From JBCCTX01 sp964468435 (GTDB lineage: Bacteria > Bacteroidota > Bacteroidia > J057), in assembly GCA_964468435.1 (NCBI GenBank), contig CAYXVE010000034.1, positions 1 to 57,582 of the forward strand: 57,582 nt of DNA, given 5' to 3'. Shown piece by piece: positions 25,758 to 35,973 of this stretch; the first letter of the stretch is position 1, and every line of letters begins with the position of its first letter. Position numbers and translations under genes: made by a program. The notes under the pieces were generated by a model. It ran no database searches, was not told the DNA's origin, and saw nothing but the letters and a program-made list of their open reading frames with translations.

Positions 25758-27776
25758 CTATTCCAGCAAAAAGCGGATTTCAGCTTCTGCTTTATCTGGA
25801 TCATCGTACCAGTATTCCCTCAACAGTGGAGCAATATGCCATTTGACTATCTGAAAGTACCATTTTTCACTGGGAATAAGGGGGTTGATCTGACAGAAAA
25901 AACTATGACCTACTTCGTATCCTTTTCCCAACTGTGGGTCCTGACATATCTGTCGATTGACCTCGGGCATTTTAGTGGCAATTTTTGAGATCACTTTTTC
26001 ACTCACGCCTTTGACCTTCAGATAATTCTGAAATTTCTCTCCCCATTCAGGGGCCATATGAATAAAGACAAATCTTCTGCGCAATGCATAATCCAGCAAG
26101 GCAAGGGAGCGATCTGCTGTATTCATTGTACCTATGATGTACAGGTTATCAGGTACGTAAAATCTGTCTACTGTAGCTTCAGAATAAGTCAATGGAATGG
26201 CATAGGCAGGCCCGCGTTTATCGGTTTCGATAAGCACCATTAACTCCCCTAATACATTACTCAGATTACCCCGGTTTATTTCATCTATGATGAAGAAATA
26301 ACTGTGATGAGGATCTTGCATAGCTTTATGGCAAAACCGGATAAATATACCGGGTTTACGTTCAAACCTACCATTTTCACCAGGCCGGATTCCTTCCACA
26401 AAATCCTCATATGCATAAGAAGGATGAAACTGAACCCATTCAATCTTGGCCTGATCTTCATACCCTATAAGTGAAAAGGCCAGTTTTCTGGCCAGGAAGG
26501 TTTTCCCAACCCCAGGAGGGCCTTCTAGAATCAGATTTTTCTTGAATCGCAGGGCATCCTGCATATTGATCAACGTTTCTTCACTGATGAAGAGATCTTC
26601 CAACGCTGTACTGGTATCAAATGGAGGATGTAAATACTGCTCAGGGTCCTCTACGACTTCCAGTGGACGCTTTTCCAACTCATGCAATATGGCCCTGAGT
26701 TCGGGAAATTGCTGTTGATAAGTGCTTCTGATCGTATCCCAATGTTCACATTGGGTAAAAGGTACTGATGAGAAAATGTCATTTTCAAACTCCAGGGGTT
26801 GGCGAATGACCCAATCTACTTTCCGGATATGAGGGTAAGGCTCCTGCTGCTTGTGGTATTCGTGTTCTCCTGTGATGATTCCGATCCCCAGCACTTTGGA
26901 GCGGCCTTCGTGAGCAATGACAATATCGCCAGCATCGGCATCTCTAAATTGCAACCAGCGCTTCGACTTGGTAGAATGAGGACTGTTACTAGCCACACTG
27001 GCGAGTTCCTGGGCTTTGCCATATCCATTAATATCCACATCTCTGATAGATGCTTCCTGGATAGACATGAAGCCTTGCTGATAGAATATTTCCCATAGCT
27101 CCAGATTCTGCGGCGTGAACGTCCATACATTTGCCTGAGAAGAAAGATAAGACGAAACAGGCGTCTGCTTTGCGATCATCTTTTCTGCAACGTAGTTCAG
27201 AAAGTATTCCAGCTCCCAAAGCACACTCGTCCCTGTCTGGCTGACCTCTCCAAGCTCTTGACAGTACACAGCTTTGACGGGTTCCAATGCCTTTTGATAA
27301 CTTTCGAATAGTATACCGGGATCTTCATCTCTCCCCTTCACCTTTTGAGTAAATGTCAACCAATCACAGGCTTTCCTGCGTTGAGAACTATACGACACAT
27401 ATCTTTCTGGATAGACAGATGACAGTATCTCTGAGGTAGTAGTAAGATTGAAGTATTTGATCCGGGAAATAAAGCGGTCAATACGCTGAGAAACAGGCTG
27501 GGAACCGTGGAGGAGATAGATAAATTCTTCCCGGTAATAGTGGGTGGGATGTTGTGGAACAGATAAAGCTCTTGAACGGATCATTTTATGCTGGGCAAAT
27601 GCAGGCAAATAGGCTCCCAGCCTCTGAAAGTCTTTCCAGTTTGCTGAAAGTAGATATGCTTTCTGCTTAAATTGATCAAAAAACGTATATCTTTGCTGAA
27701 GGTATTCTACTTTCTTTTCCCATATTTCAGGGAATTGCTCATTAAATGCCTGTACCGCTGCCTGTATCCGCTCCAT
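25758..27776 (-). CDS. McrB-like AAA+ GTPase with EVE-like modified-base reader
   Basis: The 672-aa protein has three parts. Residues 1-215 are helical and unfamiliar. Residues about 220-330 (WTFTPQN...WLQFRDADAGDIVIAHEGRSKVLGIGIITGEH) resemble an EVE/YTH-like domain that reads modified bases. The McrB AAA+ domain follows, with Walker A GPPGVGKTF at 419-427, Walker B FFIIDE near 494-499 leading into INRGN, and the McrB/GTPase motif MNTADRS at 551-557 with sensor arginines in ALRRRF. Together with McrC it should restrict DNA carrying modified cytosine or similar. It starts 25 bases after leuS in the same direction. Confidence 0.86.
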   Translation of the reverse strand: MERIQAAVQAFNEQFPEIWEKKVEYLQQRYTFFDQFKQKAYLLSANWKDFQRLGAYLPAFAQHKMIRSRALSVPQHPTHYYREEFIYLLHGSQPVSQRIDRFISRIKYFNLTTTSEILSSVYPERYVSYSSQRRKACDWLTFTQKVKGRDEDPGILFESYQKALEPVKAVYCQELGEVSQTGTSVLWELEYFLNYVAEKMIAKQTPVSSYLSSQANVWTFTPQNLELWEIFYQQGFMSIQEASIRDVDINGYGKAQELASVASNSPHSTKSKRWLQFRDADAGDIVIAHEGRSKVLGIGIITGEHEYHKQQEPYPHIRKVDWVIRQPLEFENDIFSSVPFTQCEHWDTIRSTYQQQFPELRAILHELEKRPLEVVEDPEQYLHPPFDTSTALEDLFISEETLINMQDALRFKKNLILEGPPGVGKTFLARKLAFSLIGYEDQAKIEWVQFHPSYAYEDFVEGIRPGENGRFERKPGIFIRFCHKAMQDPHHSYFFIIDEINRGNLSNVLGELMVLIETDKRGPAYAIPLTYSEATVDRFYVPDNLYIIGTMNTADRSLALLDYALRRRFVFIHMAPEWGEKFQNYLKVKGVSEKVISKIATKMPEVNRQICQDPQLGKGYEVGHSFFCQINPLIPSEKWYFQIVKWHIAPLLREYWYDDPDKAEAEIRFLLE

Positions 27777-27801
27777 ATCCGTAATCCTCCAAAGGGTATA
27801 C

Positions 27802-30576
27802 CTATACTACTACATTAACAATCCTTCCCGGTACCACAATTATTTTGCGTGGTTCCTTTCCTTCCAACCATTTCTCTGCATTTTCATGTTTAACGGCAAT
27901 CTTTCCTATTTCCTCTCTCTCCATATCAGCAGGCACTTCAATTTTAAACCTTACCTTCCCATTAATCTGAACTGGATACTCAAGGGTATCTTCTTTCAGG
28001 TAATCTTCGTTCCACTGGGGGAAGATAGCTTTCAATATCGTATCCTTATGTCCTAGCCGCTGCCATAATTCTTCGCAGACATGAGGTGCGAAGGGAGACA
28101 TACTGATTATAAAAGGTTCAAGAATCGCCCTTTTCGAGCAGTTTGTCCTGGACATCTCCTTGACAAATACCATGAATGCAGGCACACAGGTATTGAATGC
28201 CAGACGTTCTATACCCTCCTCTACCTGCTTCAGCATCTGATGCAGATGCTTCAATTCCTCACGAGTCGGCTTTTCATCCGTAATTCGAAGTTGTTCATCA
28301 TCATCGATAAACAGATTATACATTCGCCGCATGAAAGCAACCACCCCATTGATACCATCTGTATTCCAGGGCTTAGACAGCTCGATAGGCCCCAAAAACA
28401 TCTCATATAGACGGAAGGTATCTGCCCCGTACTGCTCACACATATCATCCGGATCGACAGTATTGTATTTGGATTTAGACATCTTTTCGACATGTGGGAT
28501 AGTGCGAAACTCGCCTTCAGGATTTAGACGGAATACAGCTTCATCTTCCTTTGTCCATTCTTGATAAGCTTCTGTATCCAGAACCTGATTTCTGACTAGG
28601 TTTACATCCGTGTGGAGTAAATGATAATCCGCTGATTTATCTTGTGGAATCAAGTCTGCAGAGATGTATTCCTGGGTCTCTTTGTGGCGATACATCAGTT
28701 GAGAGGTACCCTGTATCATTCCCTGGTTAATCAGCTTCTGAAAGGGTTCTTCTACAGATACTTCTCCCAGATCATAGAGAAACTTGGTCCAGAATCTCGA
28801 ATACATCAGGTGTCCCACGGCATGCTCCGTACCACCAATATAGAGATCGACAGGCATCCAGTAGCCCAGTCTTTTTTTATCTGCAAAGTGATCGTCATTA
28901 TGGGCATCGGTATAACGCATAAAATACCAGCTCGAGCCTGCCAGTCCTGGCATTGTGTTGAGGTCTCTAACACTTCCATCGGGCAGGTTTACCCAATCTT
29001 CCGCACGACTCAGCGGAGGTTCGCCAGTATCGGAAGGTTTATAAGTTTCAATTTCTGGCAATGTCAGAGGGAGTTGCTCTTTTTCCAGGGGTCTGGCGAT
29101 GCCATCTTTATATACGATGGGGGTTGGCTCTCCCCAGTATCGCTGACGGGACCATATTACATCCCTTTGACGGTAAGTGATTTCCCGTTTTCCAATCCCC
29201 ATCTCTTCCAGCTTTTGATTGATCAAGGGGATGGCTTCCAAGGGAGAAAAACCGTTGAGGAAATCTGAATTGATCATTTTTCCTTCTTTTGAGATATAAG
29301 CCTCTTGGGAAATATCCCCTCCTGCGATAACTTCCCGAATCTTAATACCGAATTGATGGGCAAAATCGTAATCGCGCTCATCATGAGCAGGTACACACAT
29401 GATCGCTCCGGTACCATAAGTAATCACGACGTAGTCTGATATCCAGATAGGGAGCTTTTCTTTGGTAAAAGGGTTGATCGTATAAGCTCCAGTAAATACA
29501 CCCGTCTTGGTCGTATCCGCAATCCGGTCTTTTTCAGCCCGGTTTTTTGCCCATTCGACATATTCCTCAACTGCATCTTTCTGCTCTGGCGTGGTGATCT
29601 CATCTACGTAAGGGTGCTCGGGAGCAATGACCATGAAGGTATTGCCAAAAATTGTATCCGGACGCGTGGTAAATACTTCGAGTGTCTTGTTATGACCATC
29701 AATCTGATACTCAATGCGGGCTCCTTCAGATCTCCCAATCCAGTTATTTTGTATGGCTTTAAGCGATTCGGGCCAGTCAATCTGATCGAGCCCTTCAAGC
29801 AGACGATCTGCATAAGCTGTAATTCGCAGCATCCACTGCCGCATAGACCTCCGTTCTACAGGATGACCGCCGCGCTCGGATTTGCCATCCTTTACTTCTT
29901 CATTGGCCAATACTGTACCCAGTGCAGGACACCAGTTTACCGTTGCTTCATCAATGTAAGCCAAACGGTAATTCATCAGAATAGCTGCCTGCTCTCGCTC
30001 ATCCATAGACTTCCACTCCTTCGCTGAGAACATTTTGCGTTGATTGGTAGCTGCCTCTAACCCCTTGTTTCCCTTTCGCTTAAAAATGTTAGCCAATTCT
30101 GCTATATGCCTTGCCTTCTCCTGACTCTTGTCGTACCAATGTTTAAATAACTGTACAAATATCCACTGAGTCCATTTGTAGTATTTCGGATCACTGGTAG
30201 CCAGCATGGTATCCGGATCGTAGTGAAATCCTAGATTAGTGAGCTGCTCCATATAGCGATCTATATTTTTCTGGGTCGTTACTGCCGGATGTATGCCGGT
30301 CTTGATCGCATACTGCTCAGCAGGAAGTCCAAAAGCATCAAAACCCATAGGATGCAGGACGTTGAATCCCTTGCTACGCTTGTAGCGAGCTATAATGTCC
30401 GTGGCGATGTACCCCAGTGGATGCCCTACATGCAAGCCCTTACCCGAAGGATAGGGAAACATATCCAACACATAATATTTTGGCTTATCCGAAAATTTAT
30501 CAGCGACAAATGTACGGTTCTCTTTCCAGTACTTCTGCCATTTTTTTTCTATTTCCCGAAATTGATAATTACCCAT
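27802..30576 (-). CDS. leuS: Leucyl-tRNA synthetase
   Basis: The 924-aa class I synthetase attaches leucine to tRNA-Leu. The HIGH motif appears as HVGH at 49-52 in PYPSGKGLHVGHPLGY. The editing domain (about 230-430) contains TTRPDTIFG and the Asp-rich VPAHDERD segment. KMSKS lies at 698-702, and the anticodon-binding and C-terminal domains follow. A stretch after residue 150 (KARHIAELANIFKRKGNKG) makes it slightly longer than E. coli LeuS, as in other Bacteroidota. It lies 24 bases after the ArnT-like gene. Confidence 0.97.
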   Translation of the reverse strand: MGNYQFREIEKKWQKYWKENRTFVADKFSDKPKYYVLDMFPYPSGKGLHVGHPLGYIATDIIARYKRSKGFNVLHPMGFDAFGLPAEQYAIKTGIHPAVTTQKNIDRYMEQLTNLGFHYDPDTMLATSDPKYYKWTQWIFVQLFKHWYDKSQEKARHIAELANIFKRKGNKGLEAATNQRKMFSAKEWKSMDEREQAAILMNYRLAYIDEATVNWCPALGTVLANEEVKDGKSERGGHPVERRSMRQWMLRITAYADRLLEGLDQIDWPESLKAIQNNWIGRSEGARIEYQIDGHNKTLEVFTTRPDTIFGNTFMVIAPEHPYVDEITTPEQKDAVEEYVEWAKNRAEKDRIADTTKTGVFTGAYTINPFTKEKLPIWISDYVVITYGTGAIMCVPAHDERDYDFAHQFGIKIREVIAGGDISQEAYISKEGKMINSDFLNGFSPLEAIPLINQKLEEMGIGKREITYRQRDVIWSRQRYWGEPTPIVYKDGIARPLEKEQLPLTLPEIETYKPSDTGEPPLSRAEDWVNLPDGSVRDLNTMPGLAGSSWYFMRYTDAHNDDHFADKKRLGYWMPVDLYIGGTEHAVGHLMYSRFWTKFLYDLGEVSVEEPFQKLINQGMIQGTSQLMYRHKETQEYISADLIPQDKSADYHLLHTDVNLVRNQVLDTEAYQEWTKEDEAVFRLNPEGEFRTIPHVEKMSKSKYNTVDPDDMCEQYGADTFRLYEMFLGPIELSKPWNTDGINGVVAFMRRMYNLFIDDDEQLRITDEKPTREELKHLHQMLKQVEEGIERLAFNTCVPAFMVFVKEMSRTNCSKRAILEPFIISMSPFAPHVCEELWQRLGHKDTILKAIFPQWNEDYLKEDTLEYPVQINGKVRFKIEVPADMEREEIGKIAVKHENAEKWLEGKEPRKIIVVPGRIVNVVV

Positions 30577-30600
30577 GTGTTCGCTTTAGTTAAAGCAAAA

Positions 30601-32196
30601 TTACCTGAAATTTGCGGATTTATCCAACGCTAGTATGACTGTAGTATATTTTTCAAACAAATCCGGATCAGAGGCCTTCTTGACTACACCAGGGATCTGC
30701 GAAAGTTCTTCCAGATACTTCTCCCTTGTGATGATATAAGCTTCGGGATGTTCACGCCAGTAAGCCTCCAATTCAGCAGGGGTTTCCAGGCGGACTATGG
30801 GTTTGCGAATGTAGAAGTTGAAAGAGCGATTGATAAACTGATACTGGGCTACCGGTGTATCTAGCTCAAACAGATCCATATTTTTCAAGACGGGATTTTG
30901 CTGATCCATTTTGGGAAAAATAAGGTAGTAAAAAGCCATTGCAGCTAGTATCCACGAAGCAATAATTGCCATGATACCATGGCTGTAAAATTTTTTCTGT
31001 AATGCCAAATATCCTGCGATAAAAGCTCCCGCCGGAATGACCATCCAAAGCCAGGCGTAAGCTTTTAAGCCGGATAATAAGTGGTCTTGTGCCATACCCA
31101 AATATCCACCAATGGGTATCAATGCACTCAAAAAAATATACACCCCCAAACTCCATTTATCTGCTTTCGACAAGGTAGTCTCTTTCAATTTTCCCGATAT
31201 ATAGTATCCAATCATAACTGAAAGGAATGGATATACCGGAACCGTGTAATTGGGGAGTTTGGTAGATGAAATGGAGAAAAAAACGGTAAAAGAAACTACT
31301 TGTAAAAAAGCTACTAACAAGATTTCGTGATTCTTACGATCTTTCCAGGCCTTCTTCATAGACTGTATAAAAAATACCGAAAAAGGCAGCATCCCTACCA
31401 ATATATAAAGTGGAGTGAGCAGGAAAATACCACCGTGCCCCTCCATGGTCGAGGTAAAACGTCCAACATTATGTCTGAAAAAAAACTCGTCTGTCCAGGC
31501 TCCATGAGTCTGTTGATGTACCATCCAGTACCAGGGCACAGAAATCACCAAGACGATCATTACGCCCTGTACAATCCGGAATGAACGCAGATTTTTCCAG
31601 GTAAGTCTCTTGCTAAGCAGCAAATACAACAACATCACCAGACCTGGAAGTGCTACGGCAACCGGACCTTTGCTCAACACCCCCATGGCTACAGAAATGT
31701 ACATGAGATATAGTACTGTATAATTGCGGGAATGAACAAAGTCAAAGAATCCAAAAACAGTCAGGGTCAGGAAAAATATGAGATAAGGGTCAGGAACAGC
31801 GAGGTGAAATTGGAGGCTGAAATGAATGGAAGCACACAACACCCCTGTACTTAACCATGCGGTAGAGCGACCGAGGTATTTGTCGGTAAAGATAAAGGTG
31901 ATCAATATGGTCAGCGCTCCCATCAATGCCGAGAAGAAGCGCGCTGCCCACTCATTGACCCCAAAAACCTTATAGCTTAGCATCATAAAATAGTAATGCA
32001 AGGGAGGCTTATCACCTCTCAGCTCATAATTGAAAGTAGGTACAATCCATTCCTCCTGTTCCAGCATTTCCCGGGCACAGGTAGCATTTTTAGCTTCATC
32101 CAGTACATAGATACTTACTCTACCTATATTCATGGAACATAGCCAGAACCCTATCAGAAAAACAACCAGGAATGCATAGGGTCTATTTTTCAACAT
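30601..32196 (-). CDS. Membrane glycosyltransferase, GT39/ArnT-like
   Basis: The 531-aa integral membrane protein has about 12 predicted helices. The first periplasmic loop carries the acidic catalytic region DEAKNATCAREMLE (about residues 33-46) and RGDKPPLHYYF, as in PMT/ArnT enzymes. ArnT moves aminoarabinose from undecaprenyl phosphate to lipid A; relatives transfer other sugars or mannose to protein. The exact donor and acceptor cannot be told. It is the first gene of the minus-strand run leading through leuS. Confidence 0.8.
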   Translation of the reverse strand: MLKNRPYAFLVVFLIGFWLCSMNIGRVSIYVLDEAKNATCAREMLEQEEWIVPTFNYELRGDKPPLHYYFMMLSYKVFGVNEWAARFFSALMGALTILITFIFTDKYLGRSTAWLSTGVLCASIHFSLQFHLAVPDPYLIFFLTLTVFGFFDFVHSRNYTVLYLMYISVAMGVLSKGPVAVALPGLVMLLYLLLSKRLTWKNLRSFRIVQGVMIVLVISVPWYWMVHQQTHGAWTDEFFFRHNVGRFTSTMEGHGGIFLLTPLYILVGMLPFSVFFIQSMKKAWKDRKNHEILLVAFLQVVSFTVFFSISSTKLPNYTVPVYPFLSVMIGYYISGKLKETTLSKADKWSLGVYIFLSALIPIGGYLGMAQDHLLSGLKAYAWLWMVIPAGAFIAGYLALQKKFYSHGIMAIIASWILAAMAFYYLIFPKMDQQNPVLKNMDLFELDTPVAQYQFINRSFNFYIRKPIVRLETPAELEAYWREHPEAYIITREKYLEELSQIPGVVKKASDPDLFEKYTTVILALDKSANFR

Positions 32197-32356
32197 AATT
32201 GTCCCATTTCCAACCTAATATCAATATATATTTTCCCAGCATTCATCGTTTCTTTTGATAAAAATCAAATACACCTCGCGAAATTGCACGTAATAACTTA
32301 TTTTTAGAAATCTATTGCCCAATATTGGCAATTAATTCCTCTATTTTCTCATCCTT

Positions 32357-32983
32357 ATGAAATTGATTGATATAAGCCGTACTTTATCTCCAGAAATAGC
32401 TACCTGGCCTGGAGATACCCGTTTTCAGGTTTTTCCACAAGCTCGACTTGACGAAGGTGATAGTGTAAATCTCACAACCCTAACACTGAGTGCTCATACA
32501 GGAACACATGTAGATGCACCCTGGCATTTTTCATTAAATGGACTTACCCTTGATCAGTTGGATCTGACTCCTTTCTGGGGTAAAGCTATGGTTGTCAGTG
32601 TATCTAAAACAAAAGGACCACTATATCCCGAGGATTTCTCTACCCTCGATTTCTGGAATACAACCCGGATTTTGGTTCATTCCATTGCCAGCGGTAAAGA
32701 TACGAGCGTATTTTACCCTGAATTTGTCTATCCCAGTCCGGAGCTGGCAGATTTTTTAGGCTCGCAAGGCGTAATATTGTATGGCACTGATGCAGCTTCC
32801 ATGGATGCTTCAAATAGCAAAAGTCTTCCAGGTCATAAGGCTTTGCTAAAACATGGGATATCAATCCTTGAAGGACTTGAGCTACATGGAGTTCCTGACG
32901 GCAAATACGAACTTTCTGCGCTACCACTCAAAATTCAGGGAGGTGATGGCTCACCTGTTAGAGCGGTTTTAAAAACCTTGTAA
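32357..32983 (+). CDS. kynB: Kynurenine formamidase (KynB-type cyclase family)
   Basis: The 208-aa protein has the metal-binding cyclase motif HTGTHVDAPWHF at 47-58, supplying His 47, His 51, Asp 53 and His 57. The N-terminus IDISRTLSPEIATWPGD is KynB-like, with the start ATG immediately before it. It hydrolyses N-formylkynurenine to kynurenine and formate. A kynureninase gene lies 3 kb away, supporting the assignment. It is nine bases before the amidohydrolase gene, so probably co-transcribed. No tryptophan 2,3-dioxygenase gene lies in the window. Confidence 0.85.
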   Translation: MKLIDISRTLSPEIATWPGDTRFQVFPQARLDEGDSVNLTTLTLSAHTGTHVDAPWHFSLNGLTLDQLDLTPFWGKAMVVSVSKTKGPLYPEDFSTLDFWNTTRILVHSIASGKDTSVFYPEFVYPSPELADFLGSQGVILYGTDAASMDASNSKSLPGHKALLKHGISILEGLELHGVPDGKYELSALPLKIQGGDGSPVRAVLKTL

Positions 32984-32992
32984 TTCCCAACT

Positions 32993-34540
32993 ATGAAGTT
33001 AACTATCTGCGTAATTGTTTTTTGTACTTTGTTTGTAGCATGCCAGCAGGACAATTCTGAGTTTTCCCAACTCCTCGAGGTTCAAAAAGAATTTGATGTA
33101 CTGATACACGGTGGTGTTGTCATCGACGGTACCAGTAAGGCAGGCTATCAAGCTGACATTCTGCTTATTGGCGATAGCATCGCCTTTATAGGAGAGGTAG
33201 ATACTACCCGCATCGTGACAGGTAGCAAAATAGATGCAACAGATAAGGTCATTAGTCCGGGCTTTATCGATACGCATGCCCATGGAAATCCCAAACAAGA
33301 TGCACAGTTCCACAATTTTCTGGCTATGGGCGTTACAACCATAGCCCTGGGGCAGGACGGTAGCAGTCCCCTGGTCAGAGAGATGCCCTTCTGGATAGAT
33401 ACGATTACTCAAAATGGATCAGGAGTAAACATCCTCCTCTTTGCAGGCCATGGAACCATCAGACAGGAAAGTGGTGTAGGGTATCAAAAGGACCCTGATT
33501 TGACGCAGGTAACCCATATGATTACCTTACTAAAGCGGGCCCTGGACTTGGGTTGCTGGGGTATGAGTACCGGACTCGAATACACCCCTGGTGTGTATGC
33601 TTCTGACGATGAACTGATTGCATTGGCTAAGCTAGTGGGCAGTCATGACCGGATGATCATGAGTCACATACGCAATGAAGACAATGATCAACTAAATGCG
33701 TCCATCCGGGAATTAATGCGCCAGGGAGAACATTGCCGTGTACATGTTTCTCACATGAAAGCAGTTTATGCCCAAGGAGCTGAACGTGCACAACAAATAC
33801 TCTGGCTACTAGACTCTGCCCGCCAGGAAGGAATACAAATTACTGCTGATGTATATCCCTACACTGCTAGCTACACAGGTATAGGAATAGTATTTCCATC
33901 ATGGGCGCTTCCTCCCAATGATTTTGCCCGGGTGGTGCGCAACCGAAGAAGCGAACTTAGTAAATTTTTAAGAAATAAGGTTAGTCAGAGAAATGGACCT
34001 GAAGCGACGCTGCTGGGTACTGCTCCTTATGCTGGAAAAACCTTAAAAGAGGTCGCCGAAGAAGCAGGTAAACCCTTTGAAGAAGTGTTGATAGATGATA
34101 TTACTCCTTCAGGAGCTTCCGCAGCCTATTTTGTAATGGATGATGAACTCCAATCTACTTTGCTAAGTGATTCCCTTACCATGGTGTGTTCAGATGGCAG
34201 CCCTACAATGCTACATCCACGTGGTTATGGCAGTTTTGCAAAGATTATTGAACATTACGTAACGGAAACAGCACAATTTAAGCTGGAATCAGCGGTATAC
34301 AAAATGACTCATTTACCTGCTCAAACGTTGAATATACCTGATCGAGGTGTTTTGCAAAAAGGTATGAAGGCAGACATACTGGTCTTTGATCCACAGCTTG
34401 TCAAGGCCAAGGCTACATTTGAAGCCCCACACCAGTTGGCGCAGGGCTTTGAATATGTTATAGTCAATGGAAGAATTGCCAAAACTGCCGATAAATTTTC
34501 TACAGATTTAAATGGCAGATTTCTCTCTTACCCACGGTAG
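32993..34540 (+). CDS. Lipoprotein amidohydrolase, N-acyl-D-amino-acid deacylase-like
   Basis: The 515-aa product has a lipoprotein signal (LFVAC, Cys 17) and should be exported to the periplasm or outer membrane. Metal ligands of the amidohydrolase superfamily are visible: DTHAHG, SHIRNED, HVSHMKA and CSDGSP. In characterised D-aminoacylases a metal-bridging Cys occurs in a GNCG-like loop after the first strand; here the corresponding stretch reads LGQDGSS, so substrate or metal mode may differ. It follows kynB by nine bases. D-amino acid, peptide or other amide substrates remain possible. Confidence 0.78.
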   Translation: MKLTICVIVFCTLFVACQQDNSEFSQLLEVQKEFDVLIHGGVVIDGTSKAGYQADILLIGDSIAFIGEVDTTRIVTGSKIDATDKVISPGFIDTHAHGNPKQDAQFHNFLAMGVTTIALGQDGSSPLVREMPFWIDTITQNGSGVNILLFAGHGTIRQESGVGYQKDPDLTQVTHMITLLKRALDLGCWGMSTGLEYTPGVYASDDELIALAKLVGSHDRMIMSHIRNEDNDQLNASIRELMRQGEHCRVHVSHMKAVYAQGAERAQQILWLLDSARQEGIQITADVYPYTASYTGIGIVFPSWALPPNDFARVVRNRRSELSKFLRNKVSQRNGPEATLLGTAPYAGKTLKEVAEEAGKPFEEVLIDDITPSGASAAYFVMDDELQSTLLSDSLTMVCSDGSPTMLHPRGYGSFAKIIEHYVTETAQFKLESAVYKMTHLPAQTLNIPDRGVLQKGMKADILVFDPQLVKAKATFEAPHQLAQGFEYVIVNGRIAKTADKFSTDLNGRFLSYPR

Positions 34541-34544
34541 TTCC

Positions 34545-35909
34545 TTACGCGATTTCCGGAGTAGATAATTTGGCAAGGGAGGCTTCAATTTCCTGCTGGG
34601 TAACTTCGTGCTTGACAAGCTTACCCGAGAAATAGGCTTCATAAGCTGACATGTCGAAATGTCCATGTCCACACAAATTTATTAAAATCGTAACGGGCTT
34701 ACCCGATAGTTTAGCTTTCTCCGCTTCGACAATAGCTGTAGCTATGGCGTGATTGGCTTCCGGTGCAGGAAGAATACCCTCAGCTTTGGCAAATTTCACA
34801 CCTGCTTCAAAGCACTCCAATTGATCATGGGAGACTGCCTCGATGAGCTTATCCTTCAGCAACTGACTCACGATCACACCTGCACCGTGGTATCTCAATC
34901 CACCTGCATGAATGGGTGCAGGCACAAAATTGTGCCCTAGCGTATACATCGGCAACAGTGGTGTCATGCCTACCGTATCGCCAAAATCATAACGAAATAC
35001 CCCACGTGTGAGCTTGGGACACGATGTAGGTTCACTGGCAATACAGCGAATATTTTTACCCTCCTCCATATTTAGTCTCAAGAAAGGGAAAGCAAGACCC
35101 GCAAAGTTTGATCCTCCACCAAAGGGAGCTATGACTATATCTGGCAGTGCGCCAGCTATTTCCATCTGCTTGACAGCCTCCTGACCTACTACCGTCTGGT
35201 GCATCAATACATGATTCAATACACTACCCAGTGAGTACTTGGTATCGTCATGCGTTGCAGCGCGTTCTACAGCTTCGGAAATGGCAATTCCCAAACTTCC
35301 CGGAGAATCCGGATCTTCAGCAAGAATTTTCCTTCCTGCCTCAGTAAAATCTGTAGGTGATGCATATACATTTGCCCCCCAGGTATTCATCATCAACTTG
35401 CGATAGGGCTTCTGATGATAGCTGATCTTCACCATGTAAACCTCACACTCCATATCGAAGAGGTTACAGGCAAAACTGAGGGCACTCCCCCATTGACCAG
35501 CACCCGTCTCAGTAGTAATGCGCTTTACACCTTCCTGCTTATTGTAATAGGCTTGAGGTACTGCAGTATTGGGTTTATGAGAACCTGATGGACTTACTCC
35601 TTCGTATTTATAGTATATTTTCGCAGGAGTATCTAGCATTTGTTCCAGGTTGTAAGCACGGAAAAGTGGAGAAGGTCTCCACATGGTATAGATATCCCTT
35701 ACTTCTTCAGGAATTTCTACCCATTTCTCTGCACTTACTTCCTGCTGGATCAATGCCATGGGAAAGAGTGGGGAAAGGGCATCAGGACCTATAGGCTGTT
35801 GTGTGCCGGGGTGAAGGGGAGGCAAAGGTTTGTTGGGCATATCTGCCATAATGTTATACCAGTGCGTGGGCACTTCTTTTTCCGGCAAAACAATTTTGCG
35901 AGTCTTCAT
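34545..35909 (-). CDS. trpB2: TrpB2-type tryptophan synthase beta chain-like PLP enzyme
   Basis: The 454-aa protein carries the PLP lysine at 112 (SGSHKPNTA) and the phosphate-binding GGGSNFAG loop at about 260. Length and the N-terminal extension (VPTHWYNIMADMPNKPLPPLHPGT) are typical of TrpB2, which lacks an alpha partner and can make tryptophan from indole and serine. It ends four bases from the convergent amidohydrolase gene and is divergent from kynU with 64 bases between. No trpA is present. Indole salvage beside kynurenine genes is plausible. Confidence 0.9.
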   Translation of the reverse strand: MKTRKIVLPEKEVPTHWYNIMADMPNKPLPPLHPGTQQPIGPDALSPLFPMALIQQEVSAEKWVEIPEEVRDIYTMWRPSPLFRAYNLEQMLDTPAKIYYKYEGVSPSGSHKPNTAVPQAYYNKQEGVKRITTETGAGQWGSALSFACNLFDMECEVYMVKISYHQKPYRKLMMNTWGANVYASPTDFTEAGRKILAEDPDSPGSLGIAISEAVERAATHDDTKYSLGSVLNHVLMHQTVVGQEAVKQMEIAGALPDIVIAPFGGGSNFAGLAFPFLRLNMEEGKNIRCIASEPTSCPKLTRGVFRYDFGDTVGMTPLLPMYTLGHNFVPAPIHAGGLRYHGAGVIVSQLLKDKLIEAVSHDQLECFEAGVKFAKAEGILPAPEANHAIATAIVEAEKAKLSGKPVTILINLCGHGHFDMSAYEAYFSGKLVKHEVTQQEIEASLAKLSTPEIA

Positions 35910-35973
35910 AGAGCAGTACTTGATATTTAGTTAAGAAAAATAAAGCTTTAAATTACGACAAATTAAGAATGAT

